Positions 1 through 9,247 are shown, counted from the first letter of the stretch. The stretch is DNA of 64,000 nt from Lysinibacillus sphaericus (GCF_002982115.1 NZ_CP019980.1:814001-878000); one strand, 5' to 3'. The notes: generated by a model from the letters alone, not told the origin. Made by a program: numbers and translations.

Positions 1-1
1 G

Positions 2-283
2 CGTGACACCGTACATGTATTAGTGAATGAAGGTGGCAAGGAAGAAGAAATTACAAAGGCTATTGAAGAGATTGTGAGCGCTGTACAACAATATGTACCG
101 GGTTATCGCATGACGAGTGCGCCTATTTTTGATGGTCAACAAATATCAGTTTTTCTGGAAGTTGAGGGGGCGGGAGACTTTTTCCCACCGTATTCAGGAA
201 ATCTCGATATTATGACGGCGGCAGCAGTGCAAGTCGGAAATCAAATGGCTAAGTTGCAACATGGAACAGTCAAGTCGAACTAA
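2..283 (+). CDS. dmpF: Acetaldehyde dehydrogenase (acetylating), C-terminal fragment
   Basis: This is the last 93 codons of a gene that starts before the window; the frame is open from base 2 to the TAA at 281-283. The residues match the end of acylating acetaldehyde dehydrogenases of the meta-cleavage pathway (DmpF/MhpF), with an RDTVHVLV segment and a closing alpha-helix ending KLQHGTVKSN. The enzyme oxidises acetaldehyde to acetyl-CoA with NAD and CoA, and normally forms a channelling complex with the aldolase encoded 15 bases downstream. The NAD-binding domain and catalytic Cys are outside the window. Identification rests on this tail plus its neighbours. Confidence 0.85.
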   Translation, partial: RDTVHVLVNEGGKEEEITKAIEEIVSAVQQYVPGYRMTSAPIFDGQQISVFLEVEGAGDFFPPYSGNLDIMTAAAVQVGNQMAKLQHGTVKSN

Positions 284-298
284 TTGGAGGTGAGGATG

Positions 299-1312
299 AT
301 GACAAAACAACTAACCATTTTAGATGTGACATTGAGGGATGGTAGTCATTCAATGCGTCATGCATTTACGGAGCAGCAAGTGCGAGATGTTGCAAGAGGT
401 TTAGGAGAAGCAAAAGTGAAATACTTTGAGGTTTCCCATGGGGATGGATTAGGTGGTTCCTCTTTGCAATACGGTTTTTCGAAAGTGGATGAACTGAAGT
501 TAATAGCTGCGGCAAAAGAAGAATGTGGTGATGCTTCGATTTCAGTTTTAATATTACCTGGAATTGGTCTAAAGGAAGATTTGAAAAATGCTGTGAAGGC
601 GGGCGCTACTATGGCGCGAGTTGCAACGCATGTTACCGAGGCCAATGTTGCTAGTCAACATATTTATTTAAGTCGAGAATTAGGATTGAAAACAGTCGGC
701 TTTTTAATGATGGCACATATGGCTCCGACGTCAGTAATAGTGGAGCAGGCGAAATTATTTGAAAGTTATGGAGCTGAAATTATCTATGTGACAGATTCAG
801 CAGGTGCCATGCTTCCCCATGAGGTGAAAGAGCGGGTAGCTGCGCTAAAATCGCATGTTTCTTGTGAAATTGGCTTCCATGCCCATAATAATTTATCACT
901 CGCTATGGCAAATACGATGGCTGCAGTCGAAGCAGGTGCTACGTATGTGGATGGTAGTTTACGCTGTTTAGGTGCCGGTAGTGGAAATGCTCAAACAGAA
1001 GTGATGGTAGCGGTTTTCAATCGTTTAGGCTATGAAACAGGCATTGATTTATATCGAACAATCGACGTTGCCAATGAAGTAGTAGTACCATTTATGCCAC
1101 GATCACAGGAAATAACAGGGTCTAGCTTAATGATGGGCTATGCAGGCGTTTACTCAAGCTTTTTACTCTTCACTCAAGAAGCAGCGAAAAAATATAACGT
1201 AGATGAACGCGAAATTTTAGTAGAACTTGGCAAAATGAAAGCAGTAGGTGGTCAGGAAGATTTAATAGCAGAGATTGCACGTAACTTAGCAGTTGTTAAG
1301 CAGTCAGTATAA
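299..1312 (+). CDS. dmpG: 4-hydroxy-2-oxovalerate aldolase
   Basis: Splits 4-hydroxy-2-oxovalerate to pyruvate and acetaldehyde, the last carbon-splitting step of catechol meta-cleavage. The 337-residue product has the usual family length. It opens with ILDVTLRDGSHSMRH, the DRE-TIM metallolyase signature carrying the catalytic Arg and metal-binding Asp, and has the metal-binding FHAHNNL motif near residue 200. The C-terminal helical part matches the region that contacts the dehydrogenase partner. GGAGG at 286-290 fits ATG 299 with 8 bases of spacing; ATG 296 is a possible alternative. The gene directly follows the dehydrogenase, as expected for a co-translated pair. Confidence 0.93.
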   Translation: MTKQLTILDVTLRDGSHSMRHAFTEQQVRDVARGLGEAKVKYFEVSHGDGLGGSSLQYGFSKVDELKLIAAAKEECGDASISVLILPGIGLKEDLKNAVKAGATMARVATHVTEANVASQHIYLSRELGLKTVGFLMMAHMAPTSVIVEQAKLFESYGAEIIYVTDSAGAMLPHEVKERVAALKSHVSCEIGFHAHNNLSLAMANTMAAVEAGATYVDGSLRCLGAGSGNAQTEVMVAVFNRLGYETGIDLYRTIDVANEVVVPFMPRSQEITGSSLMMGYAGVYSSFLLFTQEAAKKYNVDEREILVELGKMKAVGGQEDLIAEIARNLAVVKQSV

Positions 1313-1332
1313 AGGGAATGGAGGAACGAGCG

Positions 1333-2124
1333 ATGATGAAAACCGATACGCTAGATCAAATTGCATATGCGTTGTTTTTAGCAGAGCGGGATGTGTATGA
1401 AGTTACGAAGTTTGCCGAGCGCTATCCAGAATTAACCGTTGAAACAGCTTATGATATTCAAGACAAACTTATTGAACTAAAGTGCAAACATGAGCAAACA
1501 TCCATCTCGGGACTTAAGCTCGGTTTAACAAGCAAAGCTAAACAGCAAATGATGGGAGTGCATGAGCCTACTTATGGCGTGTTATTAGCGAATATGGCGG
1601 TCAATGCCCAACATCCAATAACATTAAAATCACTTATTCACCCCAAAATTGAGCCAGAGATTGCCTTCGTGTTTAAGCAAGATTTAGTCGGCCCAGTAGT
1701 GACTGTCGCGCACGTACTGACAGCAACTGCGTATGTTGCACCTGCCATGGAAATAATTGATAGTCGCTATTTAAACTTCCATTTTACATTACCGGATGTA
1801 ATCGCTGATAATTCCTCTTCCTCTCGCTACATAGTGGGTTCTCAAAAATATGCAGTGAATGAAGTGGATCTGGTTAATATGGGCTGTATTTTTACACAAA
1901 ATGATGAAATGATTGCGACGAGTACAGCAGGTTCCGTTATGGGGCATCCAGCAAGAGCCATTGCATGGATGGCGAATAAATTAATTGCCCGTGGTCAGCA
2001 TATTCGAGCAGGGGATATTGTACTTAGTGGCGCACTAACTGGTTCTGCTACAATGCATGCAGGAGATAGCTTTACTGTCAGTTTTGATGGAATGGAATCA
2101 TTATCTGTTCAAGTGGAGCGATAG
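1333..2124 (+). CDS. dmpH: 4-oxalocrotonate decarboxylase (2-oxo-3-hexenedioate decarboxylase)
   Basis: A 263-residue member of the 2-keto-4-pentenoate hydratase / 4-oxalocrotonate decarboxylase family, with the KLGLTSKAKQQMMGV and acidic metal-site PEIAFVF segments. The family contains both the hydratase (DmpE) and the decarboxylase (DmpH), which are hard to separate by motif. The position between aldolase and tautomerase copies the dmpF-G-H-I order, so decarboxylase is preferred and a hydratase gene is expected just upstream of the window. GGAGG at 1320-1324 sets the start at ATG 1333, 8 bases away, rather than the upstream ATG at 1318 which overlaps the ribosome site. Confidence 0.8.
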   Translation: MMKTDTLDQIAYALFLAERDVYEVTKFAERYPELTVETAYDIQDKLIELKCKHEQTSISGLKLGLTSKAKQQMMGVHEPTYGVLLANMAVNAQHPITLKSLIHPKIEPEIAFVFKQDLVGPVVTVAHVLTATAYVAPAMEIIDSRYLNFHFTLPDVIADNSSSSRYIVGSQKYAVNEVDLVNMGCIFTQNDEMIATSTAGSVMGHPARAIAWMANKLIARGQHIRAGDIVLSGALTGSATMHAGDSFTVSFDGMESLSVQVER

Positions 2125-2140
2125 ATAAGGAGGAGTCGAG

Positions 2141-2338
2141 ATGCCATTTATTCAAGTAACGTTTATTGAGGGGCGAACGAAAGAACAGAAGGAACTATTA
2201 ATAGAAGAACTAAGTAAAACCGTTTCTTCGGTACTCGAGGCACCACTGGAAACGGTTCGTGTATGTTTAAATGAAATCCCAAGTTCTCATTGGGGGATTG
2301 CAGGAAAGTCCATCCAACGTCGACAAAATGAAGAGTAA
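2141..2338 (+). CDS. dmpI: 4-oxalocrotonate tautomerase
   Basis: A 65-residue protein of the small tautomerase family. It converts the enol 2-hydroxymuconate to the 2-oxo form in the oxalocrotonate branch of meta-cleavage. After removal of the start Met the catalytic Pro is residue 1, and the substrate-binding Arg11 and Arg39 and the aromatic residue 50 (here Trp) all fall at the canonical numbers. The enzyme acts as a hexamer of such small chains. AAGGAGGAG at 2128-2135 is a strong ribosome site. It sits between the decarboxylase and the semialdehyde dehydrogenase, consistent with the oxidative branch. Confidence 0.93.
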   Translation: MPFIQVTFIEGRTKEQKELLIEELSKTVSSVLEAPLETVRVCLNEIPSSHWGIAGKSIQRRQNEE

Positions 2339-2351
2339 GGAGTGGTCTATC

Positions 2352-3827
2352 ATGGCAAATACACAAACGAAATTGAAGGAAGTTAAACTATTCATAAATG
2401 GAGAATATGTAGAATCTTCTTCTCAAACATTGTTCGAGGTGAAAAATCCAGCGACTCAGGAAATTATTGCAAAAGTTCACGAAGCTAGTTTTGAAGATGT
2501 GGATCGTGCTTGTGAAGCTGCACGTCAAGCTTTTGAAGAAGGTCCTTGGCGAACGATGCCACTATCGGAACGTTGTGCAAAAATTCGACGGATGGCAGAA
2601 ATCATCATCGAACGCAAAGAAGAGTTAGCACGCTTAGAAGCATTAGACGTAGGGAAGCCTTACCAAGTAGCATTAGAGCGTGAAATCCCACGGGCAGCAG
2701 AAAATTTAAAGTTTTTTGCGGATTTTATGGAACAGCAAGGTGGTGAGGTATATCCAATGGATGATGCGTATTTAAATTATACGCGTTATGAGCCAGTTGG
2801 AGTGGCTGCATTAATTACACCATGGAATTTACCATTTATGCTGACAACATGGAAGCTTGGGCCATGTTTAGCTTCAGGGAATACGGCAGTTATTAAACCA
2901 GCAGAAATTACTCCACTAACCGTATCGTTACTTGGGGAGATAGCACAACAGGCTGGCATTCCAGATGGGGTCGTTAATGTCGTGCATGGTTTTGGTGTTC
3001 AGTCGGCAGGAGAATTTATGACGACACATCCTGAAGTTGATTTAATTTCTTTTACGGGGGAAACAACAACAGGGAAAGCTATAATGAAAAATGGTGCAGA
3101 TTCATTAAAAAAGGTATCGTTTGAATTAGGTGGAAAGGCAGCTAATATTATTTTTGAAGATGCCAATTTAGATAAGGCCATTCCTGTCTCCATTCAGGCA
3201 GCATTTATGAATTCGGGTCAAGTATGCTTAGCAGGATCACGTATTTTAGTGCAGCGTACTATTTTAGATGAATTCCTCACACGCTTTAAAGAAGCGGCTG
3301 CAGCATTAGTTGTTGGCGATCCGCAAGATGTTAAAACAAATATGGGACCAGTCGTAAGTCAAGCCCATTACAACAAAGTAACTAGCTATTTAAGCATCGC
3401 TGAATATGAAAACTCTACGCTTATTTATGGTGGCAAACGTCCTGAATTACCAGCACATTTAAGTACTGGATATTACCTACAACCGACTATATATTTGCAG
3501 GAAAATGCTCAAGCACGTATTTGCCAAGAGGAAATTTTCGGGCCAATCGTGACGATTATTCCATTTGACACAGAAGCGGAAGCATTAGCGATTGCAAATG
3601 GCACAGAATATGGATTGAATGCAGTGGTCTGGACGGAAAATTTACAGCGTGCACATCGTATTTCACATGATGTGCGGGCGGGAACAATTTGGGTCAATTG
3701 CTGGTTTGTACGCGACTTACGTGCCCCGTTTGGCGGCTTTAAAAAGAGCGGCGTAGGGCGTGAAGGTGGTCACCATAGTCTAGAATTTTTCACCGAAGCA
3801 AAAAATATTTGTATTGCGTTAAAATAA
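2352..3827 (+). CDS. 2-hydroxymuconic semialdehyde dehydrogenase
   Basis: A 491-residue NAD-dependent aldehyde dehydrogenase. The catalytic Glu is residue 258 in FELGGKAAN and the nucleophile Cys292 in NSGQVCLAG; the NAD-binding TPWNLP and FTGETTTG segments are also present. The operon context with decarboxylase and tautomerase points to oxidation of 2-hydroxymuconic semialdehyde to 4-oxalocrotonate, the branch used when the ring carries no methyl group. The start is ATG 2352, preceded at 9 bases by AAGGAG that overlaps the end of the tautomerase gene; a longer in-frame extension upstream overlaps that gene and is unlikely. This is the last gene of the operon, followed by a terminator. Confidence 0.88.
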   Translation: MANTQTKLKEVKLFINGEYVESSSQTLFEVKNPATQEIIAKVHEASFEDVDRACEAARQAFEEGPWRTMPLSERCAKIRRMAEIIIERKEELARLEALDVGKPYQVALEREIPRAAENLKFFADFMEQQGGEVYPMDDAYLNYTRYEPVGVAALITPWNLPFMLTTWKLGPCLASGNTAVIKPAEITPLTVSLLGEIAQQAGIPDGVVNVVHGFGVQSAGEFMTTHPEVDLISFTGETTTGKAIMKNGADSLKKVSFELGGKAANIIFEDANLDKAIPVSIQAAFMNSGQVCLAGSRILVQRTILDEFLTRFKEAAAALVVGDPQDVKTNMGPVVSQAHYNKVTSYLSIAEYENSTLIYGGKRPELPAHLSTGYYLQPTIYLQENAQARICQEEIFGPIVTIIPFDTEAEALAIANGTEYGLNAVVWTENLQRAHRISHDVRAGTIWVNCWFVRDLRAPFGGFKKSGVGREGGHHSLEFFTEAKNICIALK

Positions 3828-3867
3828 CACCCAAACAAAAAGTAGGGCAGACAACAACGGCATAGCC

Positions 3868-3902
3868 AAAAGTGTTAGATTATCTAACACTTTTTCTTTT
3901 TG
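3868..3902 (+). terminator. Rho-independent terminator of the meta-cleavage operon
   Basis: AAAGTGTTAGAT pairs perfectly with ATCTAACACTTT around a 2-base loop (3868-3893), followed by a T-rich run. The same stem word recurs in terminators at 49907 and 54523. Confidence 0.85.
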
Positions 3903-3985
3903 TCCCAACTTGTTAAAATAAACTCCATTTTTCATGAATAAGAAAAAGCAGAGAGTAATCACTCTCTGCTTGCGTATGTTAATGA

Positions 3986-5593
3986 TTAAAGGTCAATTGC
4001 TTTTACTTCGTCGATGTTTTCAAGTTGTGCAACGAATTTTAAATCTTCTTCTGTCACTACATTATCGATCGTTAGCATCATAACAGCTGTTCCGCCAACT
4101 TCAGCGCGTCCCACTTGCATCGTAGCGATGTTGATGTCTTTTTCAGCTAGTTTCGTTGCCACACGTCCAATTGCACCTGGTTTATCTGTGTTTTTAATGT
4201 AAAGAAGGTGTCCTTCTGGTACAACGTCTACTACATAGTTTTCTACTTTTACAATACGTGCGCCAAGGCCATTTAGTAATGTACCAGCTACTGTATGTGT
4301 TTCATTTGCTGTTTTTACTTCAATCGTAATTAAGCTTGTAAATCCTTTAGCAGTAGTTGTTTTATGTTCGTTAATTTTCATGCCGATACGTTCAGATAAG
4401 TAGCGAGCATTAACGTCATTGACATGGTTGCCGTGGTTTTTAGCTAGTAATCCTTTTAATGCATTAGAAGTTAAAGGACGTACGTCGTAATTTGCTACTT
4501 CACCAGCATAAGATAAGTTAATCTCTTTTACAGGCTCTACTGTAACTTGTGATAAGAATGAACCAAGTTTTTCAGCTAATTCAAAGAAAGGTTCTACTTG
4601 TGCAAGAAGTTCTTTTGGAATTGAAGGCATATTAACTGGGTTTGTTACTGTACCTGTTTTGTAGAATTTAATAATGTCATTAGAAACGTCAACTGCTACA
4701 GATTCTTGCGCCTCAATTGTAGATGCACCTAAGTGAGGTGTTGCAATCACTTGTGGTAAAGTTAGTAATTTATGATCAGTCGCTGGTTCAGAAACGAATA
4801 CGTCTAGTGCTGCACCTGCTACTTTGCCTTCTACAATCGCATCATATAAATCGTCTTCATTGATGATACCACCACGTGCACAGTTAATGATACGTACGCC
4901 ATCTTTCATCATAGCGAATTTTTCTTTGTTAATAAGGTTACGTGTTTCAGGAAGTAATGGTGTGTGTACTGTAATGAAATCAGCAGCAGCACAAATTTCT
5001 TCTACAGTAGATTTTGTTACACCTAATTCATTTGCACGTTCATCAGTTAAGAATGGATCGTACGCCATAATATTCATACGTTGCCCTTTTGCACGGTAAG
5101 CTACTTCTACACCGATACGACCGAAGCCAACAACACCTAATGTTTTATTTTTAAGCTCAACCCCAACATATGATTTACGGTCCCATTTACCGTTTTTCAG
5201 TGTGTTGAAAGCTTGTGGAATGTGACGAGCAAGAGAAGTCATCATGGCGATTGTATGTTCAGCTGCAGAGTTTGTGTTACCATCTGGAGCATTGACTACG
5301 ATAATACCATGCTCTGTTGCAGCAGCTAGGTCAATGTTGTCAACACCTACACCAGCACGTCCAATTAATTTTAAATTTTTTGCAGCTTCGATTACTTCAC
5401 GTGTCACAGTAGTTTGAGAACGCACAAGTAATACGTCAATATCAGCGATTTTTGCAATTAACTCCTCTGGTGCTAGCCCAGTATCAATAATAACGTTTAA
5501 GTTTAAATCTTTTTCTTGGCGTAGTGGGAAAATACCATCTTCACTTAGTGGGTCAGCGATAAATACGTTAATAGTTTTTGTTGCAGTTGTCAT
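3986..5593 (-). CDS. serA: D-3-phosphoglycerate dehydrogenase
   Basis: First committed step of serine synthesis: oxidises 3-phosphoglycerate with NAD. The 535-residue length is that of the long SerA form with three parts: an N-terminal substrate and NAD-binding domain (VVGFGRIG near residue 155, ARGGIINE near 240, catalytic HLGAST near 290), an intervening domain, and a C-terminal ACT domain from about residue 460 ([16 protein letters not shown]) that senses serine. AAGGAG lies 9-10 bases before the ATG at 5593. The gene is monocistronic here and is controlled by the serine T-box leader just upstream. Confidence 0.96.
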   Translation of the reverse strand: MTTATKTINVFIADPLSEDGIFPLRQEKDLNLNVIIDTGLAPEELIAKIADIDVLLVRSQTTVTREVIEAAKNLKLIGRAGVGVDNIDLAAATEHGIIVVNAPDGNTNSAAEHTIAMMTSLARHIPQAFNTLKNGKWDRKSYVGVELKNKTLGVVGFGRIGVEVAYRAKGQRMNIMAYDPFLTDERANELGVTKSTVEEICAAADFITVHTPLLPETRNLINKEKFAMMKDGVRIINCARGGIINEDDLYDAIVEGKVAGAALDVFVSEPATDHKLLTLPQVIATPHLGASTIEAQESVAVDVSNDIIKFYKTGTVTNPVNMPSIPKELLAQVEPFFELAEKLGSFLSQVTVEPVKEINLSYAGEVANYDVRPLTSNALKGLLAKNHGNHVNDVNARYLSERIGMKINEHKTTTAKGFTSLITIEVKTANETHTVAGTLLNGLGARIVKVENYVVDVVPEGHLLYIKNTDKPGAIGRVATKLAEKDINIATMQVGRAEVGGTAVMMLTIDNVVTEEDLKFVAQLENIDEVKAIDL

Positions 5594-5704
5594 TTGTAAT
5601 TAGCTCCTTTTAAATAAAATTATTAGTGGTGTCTCTATGTGACAGTCCGGATTTTGTAATATTGCGGCATCTTACAGCATGCAAACAATCTCCTTTCTTT
5701 ATTC

Positions 5705-6000
5705 GAAACAATATAAAAGCCCTCCACGCCTTACAAACACAGGTATTGTGTCGTAAGGGGCGAAAGGCTGAATAAATATAGGTTCGCGGTACCACCCTTA
5801 ATCACTGAACGAAAGGATTTCGTTGCAGTCTTAGCTATATGCGTAACGTGCATGTGACGGATAGGCTTACTTTGACAGTTTCGGCTTATCTATTCGGGAG
5901 TGGAACTATATCGTAGAAATCACTGATTTACACCAACCATCAGCTCTCTTTGGATTTTCTTTCGACTAGCGTGTCTCCGTCGTTATATTTTTGTGTGATT
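5705..6000 (-). promoter_or_regulatory. Serine-specific T-box riboswitch leader of serA
   Basis: On the minus strand a Stem I start (AGAGAGCTGATGGTTGGTG, about 5950-5930) is followed by a specifier loop and then by the highly conserved antiterminator T-box word AGGGTGGTACCGCG at 5785-5799. The specifier is read as TCC (Ser) at 5904-5902, because it is followed by ACTC, as GGC is in glyQS leaders. A terminator hairpin pairing CCTTACGACACA with TGTGTTTGTAAGG and ending in TTTTATATTGTTT lies at about 5765-5707. Uncharged tRNA-Ser (GGA anticodon) would stabilise the antiterminator and allow serA transcription. The T-box is certain; the specifier assignment is good but manual. Confidence 0.93.
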
Positions 6001-6012
6001 AAATTTGATAAC

Positions 6013-6042
6013 ATCATAATCCTTATTGTTCACCTTTGTCAA
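6013..6042 (-). promoter_or_regulatory. SigA-type promoter of the serA leader
   Basis: Minus-strand TTGACA (6042-6037) and TATGAT (6018-6013) are separated by 18 bases, placing the start a few bases before the T-box leader. Confidence 0.75.
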
Positions 6043-6154
6043 CAATAAATCGAAAAAAGATTAAAATTCCTCACTTCAAAAGTCTGAAAAATACCTAAAA
6101 ACGAACTATATTAACTTTTTAATTTAATAATGTTCGTCTTTTTGTAGAGGACAA

Positions 6155-6168
6155 TGTAAGCGCTAACG
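6155..6168. promoter_or_regulatory. Candidate cre site (CcpA)
   Basis: TGTAAGCGCTAACG matches the cre consensus TGWAANCGNTNWCA at 13 of 14 positions. It lies between the divergent serA leader and the FAD dehydrogenase gene, about 240 bases before the latter and about 110 bases upstream of the serA promoter. No clear promoter was located beside it. Confidence 0.5.
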
Positions 6169-6405
6169 AATCTGTCAAGACAGGTGACATGGGGATTTCT
6201 AGAGAATGAAATGATAAAAAAACAATAAATAATTATTGGAATATAATAGATTATTTCCAATAAACTTTCTTTATTTTGATGCGGAAGGCGAACAATTTTG
6301 TGCTGAAACATTTTTGGCAAAGTAATAATAAGTTAGAAGGTAAAGCAACAACAAGAGAAGAATGTATGTAAAGAAAGCTGGATTTAGATTTTAGGGGGTG
6401 TGGGT

Positions 6406-8070
6406 ATGAAATACGATGTAGCGATTGTTGGTGCTGGACTGGCTGGACTTGTTGCCGCCTGTGAATTAATAGATGCGAAGAAGCGTGTACTGTTAGTGGA
6501 TCAGGAGCCTGAAAATTCGATGGGGGGACAGGCATTTTGGTCTTTTGGTGGCATCTTTTTAGTAAATTCACCAGAGCAAAAGAGGCTTGGCATTAAGGAT
6601 AGTAAAGAGCTTGCATGGCAGGATTGGCTAGGGACTGCTGGTTTTGACCGATTGCAAGATGAGGATGCATGGGCTTACAAATGGGCACGAGCGTATGTAG
6701 ATTTTGCTGCCGGAGAAAAATACGCTTGGCTTAAATCGTTCGGAATAAAGTTTTTCCCTGTTGTTGGTTGGGCTGAACGTGGGGGCTCATTAGCAGGTGG
6801 TCACGGTAATTCAGTTCCGCGTTTTCATATTGTCTGGGGAACAGGCCCAGGGATTGTAAAGCCATTTGCCGATAAAGTGAAAAAAGCGATTAAGGAAGGC
6901 TTGGTAGATTTTAAGCCGAGGCACCGTGTCGATGAATTTATACAAAAAGACGACAAAATTGCAGGAATAAGTGGCACAATTTTAGCAGAAAGCTTTGCCC
7001 AACGTGGAGAGCAAAGCTCACGTCTTGGCATTGGTGCATTTTCCTATGAAGCAGATGCGGTTATTGTAGCAAGTGGTGGTATTGGTGCCAATATTGACTT
7101 AGTGCGCAAAAATTGGCCAGCTCGACTTGGGGCACCACCAAAAAATATGGTATGTGGTGTACCAGCGTATGTAGACGGCCGAATGCTAGAAATTACTGAA
7201 CATGTAGGTGGCCGTATCGTTAATCGTGATCGTATGTGGCATTATACAGAGGGATTGAAAAATTGGGATCCAATTTGGCCCAATCACGGTATTCGTATTT
7301 TACCAGGCCCTTCCTCCTTGTGGTTTGATGCCGAGGGAAATCGCTTTGGGACACCCAACTTTCCAGGGTTTGATACATTAAGTACATTAGAGGCTATTCA
7401 AAAAACAGGTTATGATTATTCATGGTTTATTTTAACGGAGAAAATTATTGAAAAGGAGTTTGCTTTATCGGGTTCAGAGCAAAATCCAGATTTAACAAAT
7501 AGAAGCATCCCGCAGTTGCTGAAACGTATATTGCCTGGTCCACCTGCGCCGATTCAAGCATTCAAAAATCATGGTGAGGATTTTGTTATAGCGAACGATT
7601 TAAAGCAACTCGTCGATGGTATGAATAAGCTTGCAGGTAATGACTTGCTTGATTTTATAAAAATTAAGGAACAAATTCTAGCACGAGATCGCGAAATGGA
7701 TAATAAATTTACGAAGGATGTCCAAGTGAATGCCATTTACGGAGCGAGAAATTATATTGGTGATAAGGTCGTGCGCGTTGCAAAGCCTCATAAAATGTTG
7801 GATACAAAAAATTGGCCATTAATTGCGGTGCGCTTAAATATTTTAACCCGTAAAACATTAGGGGGATTACAAACCAATTTAGATGGGGCTGTAATTGGTA
7901 TGGACGGTCAACCAATGCCAGGGTTATTTGCAGCTGGAGAAGTGAGTGGTTTCGGTGGCGGTGGGGTACACGGATACCGCGCGTTGGAAGGCACATTTGT
8001 TGGAGGATGTTTATTCACTGGACGGCAAGTAGGACGATATTTAGCCCGTGCCAGTCACTCACACAATTAG
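6406..8070 (+). CDS. FAD-binding dehydrogenase (KsdD/fumarate reductase flavoprotein type)
   Basis: A 554-residue flavoprotein with an N-terminal dinucleotide fold (GAGLAGLVAACE, residues 10-21), the GGQAFWSFGGIF active-site neighbourhood near residue 45, and a C-terminal FAD-contact segment GEVSGFGGGGVHGYRALEG. It belongs to the large, poorly characterised FAD-binding dehydrogenase group related to 3-ketosteroid dehydrogenases; the substrate is unknown. The start is ATG 6406 after AGGGGGTG at 6393-6400. The gene stands alone. Its last codons (RASHSHN) are formed by a copy of the dispersed 21-bp repeat, so the present stop may have been supplied by that element. Confidence 0.82.
   Translation: MKYDVAIVGAGLAGLVAACELIDAKKRVLLVDQEPENSMGGQAFWSFGGIFLVNSPEQKRLGIKDSKELAWQDWLGTAGFDRLQDEDAWAYKWARAYVDFAAGEKYAWLKSFGIKFFPVVGWAERGGSLAGGHGNSVPRFHIVWGTGPGIVKPFADKVKKAIKEGLVDFKPRHRVDEFIQKDDKIAGISGTILAESFAQRGEQSSRLGIGAFSYEADAVIVASGGIGANIDLVRKNWPARLGAPPKNMVCGVPAYVDGRMLEITEHVGGRIVNRDRMWHYTEGLKNWDPIWPNHGIRILPGPSSLWFDAEGNRFGTPNFPGFDTLSTLEAIQKTGYDYSWFILTEKIIEKEFALSGSEQNPDLTNRSIPQLLKRILPGPPAPIQAFKNHGEDFVIANDLKQLVDGMNKLAGNDLLDFIKIKEQILARDREMDNKFTKDVQVNAIYGARNYIGDKVVRVAKPHKMLDTKNWPLIAVRLNILTRKTLGGLQTNLDGAVIGMDGQPMPGLFAAGEVSGFGGGGVHGYRALEGTFVGGCLFTGRQVGRYLARASHSHN
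8048..8068 (+). repeat. Dispersed 21-bp repeat, copy 1
   Basis: One mismatch from the five-copy consensus GTGCCAGTCACTCAAACAAT plus T. It overlaps the 3' end of the FAD dehydrogenase gene, and its final bases lead directly into that stop codon. Confidence 0.85.
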
Positions 8071-8076
8071 GGTATC

Positions 8077-8125
8077 TGCGGGAAGCACGAAATGTAAGCC
8101 GCTTGCGGCTTACAACGTGCCCGCA
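8077..8125. repeat. Hairpin element between convergent genes
   Basis: TGCGGG pairs with CCCGCA outside, CACG with CGTG in the middle, and GTAAGCCGC with GCGGCTTAC (8094-8113) around a 2-base loop. It lies exactly between two direct copies of the 21-bp repeat. It could act as a bidirectional transcription stop, but there is no T run, so a repeat-element origin is preferred. Confidence 0.7.
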
Positions 8126-8146
8126 GTGCCAGTCACTCAAACAATT
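8126..8146 (+). repeat. Dispersed 21-bp repeat, copy 2
   Basis: Exact consensus copy. It covers the stop codon and last codons of trhO, which is on the opposite strand. Confidence 0.85.
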
Positions 8147-9108
8147 TGACGTTGAACTTGTGCAATTTTTGCGATTTGTTCTTCCACTTGCTCTTTTGTC
8201 CAGCCATTTTCTTCAACAAAGAAATTACGTTTTGCGCGTCGGCAATCATCTGAACAGCTGCGCATATAAAATGCCTCATGCTTTTCCTCGCATAGCATTA
8301 ATTTATGACATTCCGGATTCGCGCAATTTGTATAACGCTCTGTTGGCTCTCCTGTAAAATAGTCTTTGCCAACAATCACATGCTCTACTTGATTAATCGG
8401 CACACTGCGACGGCGGTCAAAAACAAACATCTGTCCATCCCATAATTGTCCCTGAACTTCAGGGTCTTTAGCATACGTGGCAATGCCGCCATGTAATTGA
8501 CCGACACTTTCACCGTAGCCCTCACGCTTTAACCAACCAGAGAACTTTTCGCAGCGAATGCCGCCTGTGCAATAAGTTAAAATATCTTTACCAGCAAAAT
8601 CCTCTTTATGTTCCTCCATCCAAGCAGGAAGATCACGGAAATTTTCAATATCTGGACGCACAGCATGACGGAAATGTCCTAAATCATATTCATAATCATT
8701 TCGGGCATCGATAATAACGGTATTATCTGCCTGCATACGCGTCATAAATTCCTTAGGTGTTAAATAATCGCCCGTTATTTCTAATGGGTTAATATCCTGT
8801 TCTAGCCCTAGGTGGACAATCTCTTTACGAGGACGTACATGCATTTTTTTAAAGGTATGTCCTTCTGCTTCATCGATTTTCCACATAATATCTTTAAAAC
8901 GAGGATCTGCCTTCATATGATTCATATAGCGTTCAGTTTGCTCAACCGTACCAGATACTGTCCCGTTAATGCCCTCTAATCCTACTAAAATACGACCGAG
9001 TAAACCAAGTTCTTTACAGAATGCTAAATGCTCTGCTGCAAATGCTACAGGATCCTCGATAGCAACATATTTATAATAAAGTAATACACGAAAGTCCTTT
9101 TGTGTCAC
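8137..9108 (-). CDS. trhO: tRNA uridine(34) hydroxylase (rhodanese-fold)
   Basis: A 323-residue member of the YceA/YbfQ/TrhO family, which hydroxylates U34 of several tRNAs on the way to 5-methoxyuridine. An N-terminal acylphosphatase-like domain ([15 protein letters not shown]) is followed by a rhodanese domain with catalytic Cys180 in [10 protein letters not shown] and a C-terminal Cys-rich zinc-like segment ([22 protein letters not shown]). The GTG at 9108 is chosen because AAAGGTGGG lies 7 bases before it and the resulting length fits the family; an upstream ATG at 9132 has no ribosome site. The final codons lie within the 21-bp repeat copy. Confidence 0.9.
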   Translation of the reverse strand: MTQKDFRVLLYYKYVAIEDPVAFAAEHLAFCKELGLLGRILVGLEGINGTVSGTVEQTERYMNHMKADPRFKDIMWKIDEAEGHTFKKMHVRPRKEIVHLGLEQDINPLEITGDYLTPKEFMTRMQADNTVIIDARNDYEYDLGHFRHAVRPDIENFRDLPAWMEEHKEDFAGKDILTYCTGGIRCEKFSGWLKREGYGESVGQLHGGIATYAKDPEVQGQLWDGQMFVFDRRRSVPINQVEHVIVGKDYFTGEPTERYTNCANPECHKLMLCEEKHEAFYMRSCSDDCRRAKRNFFVEENGWTKEQVEEQIAKIAQVQRQIV

Positions 9109-9215
9109 AAAAATACCCACCTTTAATTTCATTATTCGACATTAAATATAGCATAACAACAGCTATTTTGCGTAGAACAGAAGGAGTTTTCCAAAAAAAG
9201 ACGAATAGTACATAG

Positions 9216-9230
9216 TGAATGACTATTCAT
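9216..9230. promoter_or_regulatory. Candidate FadR operator
   Basis: TGAATGACTATTCAT matches the B. subtilis FadR consensus TGAATGAMTARTCATTCA over its first 14 or so positions, with one mismatch at the R. It lies 18 bases before an enoyl-CoA hydratase gene, an expected FadR target. Confidence 0.6.
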
Positions 9231-9247
9231 ATTTGGGGGTGTGGGAC

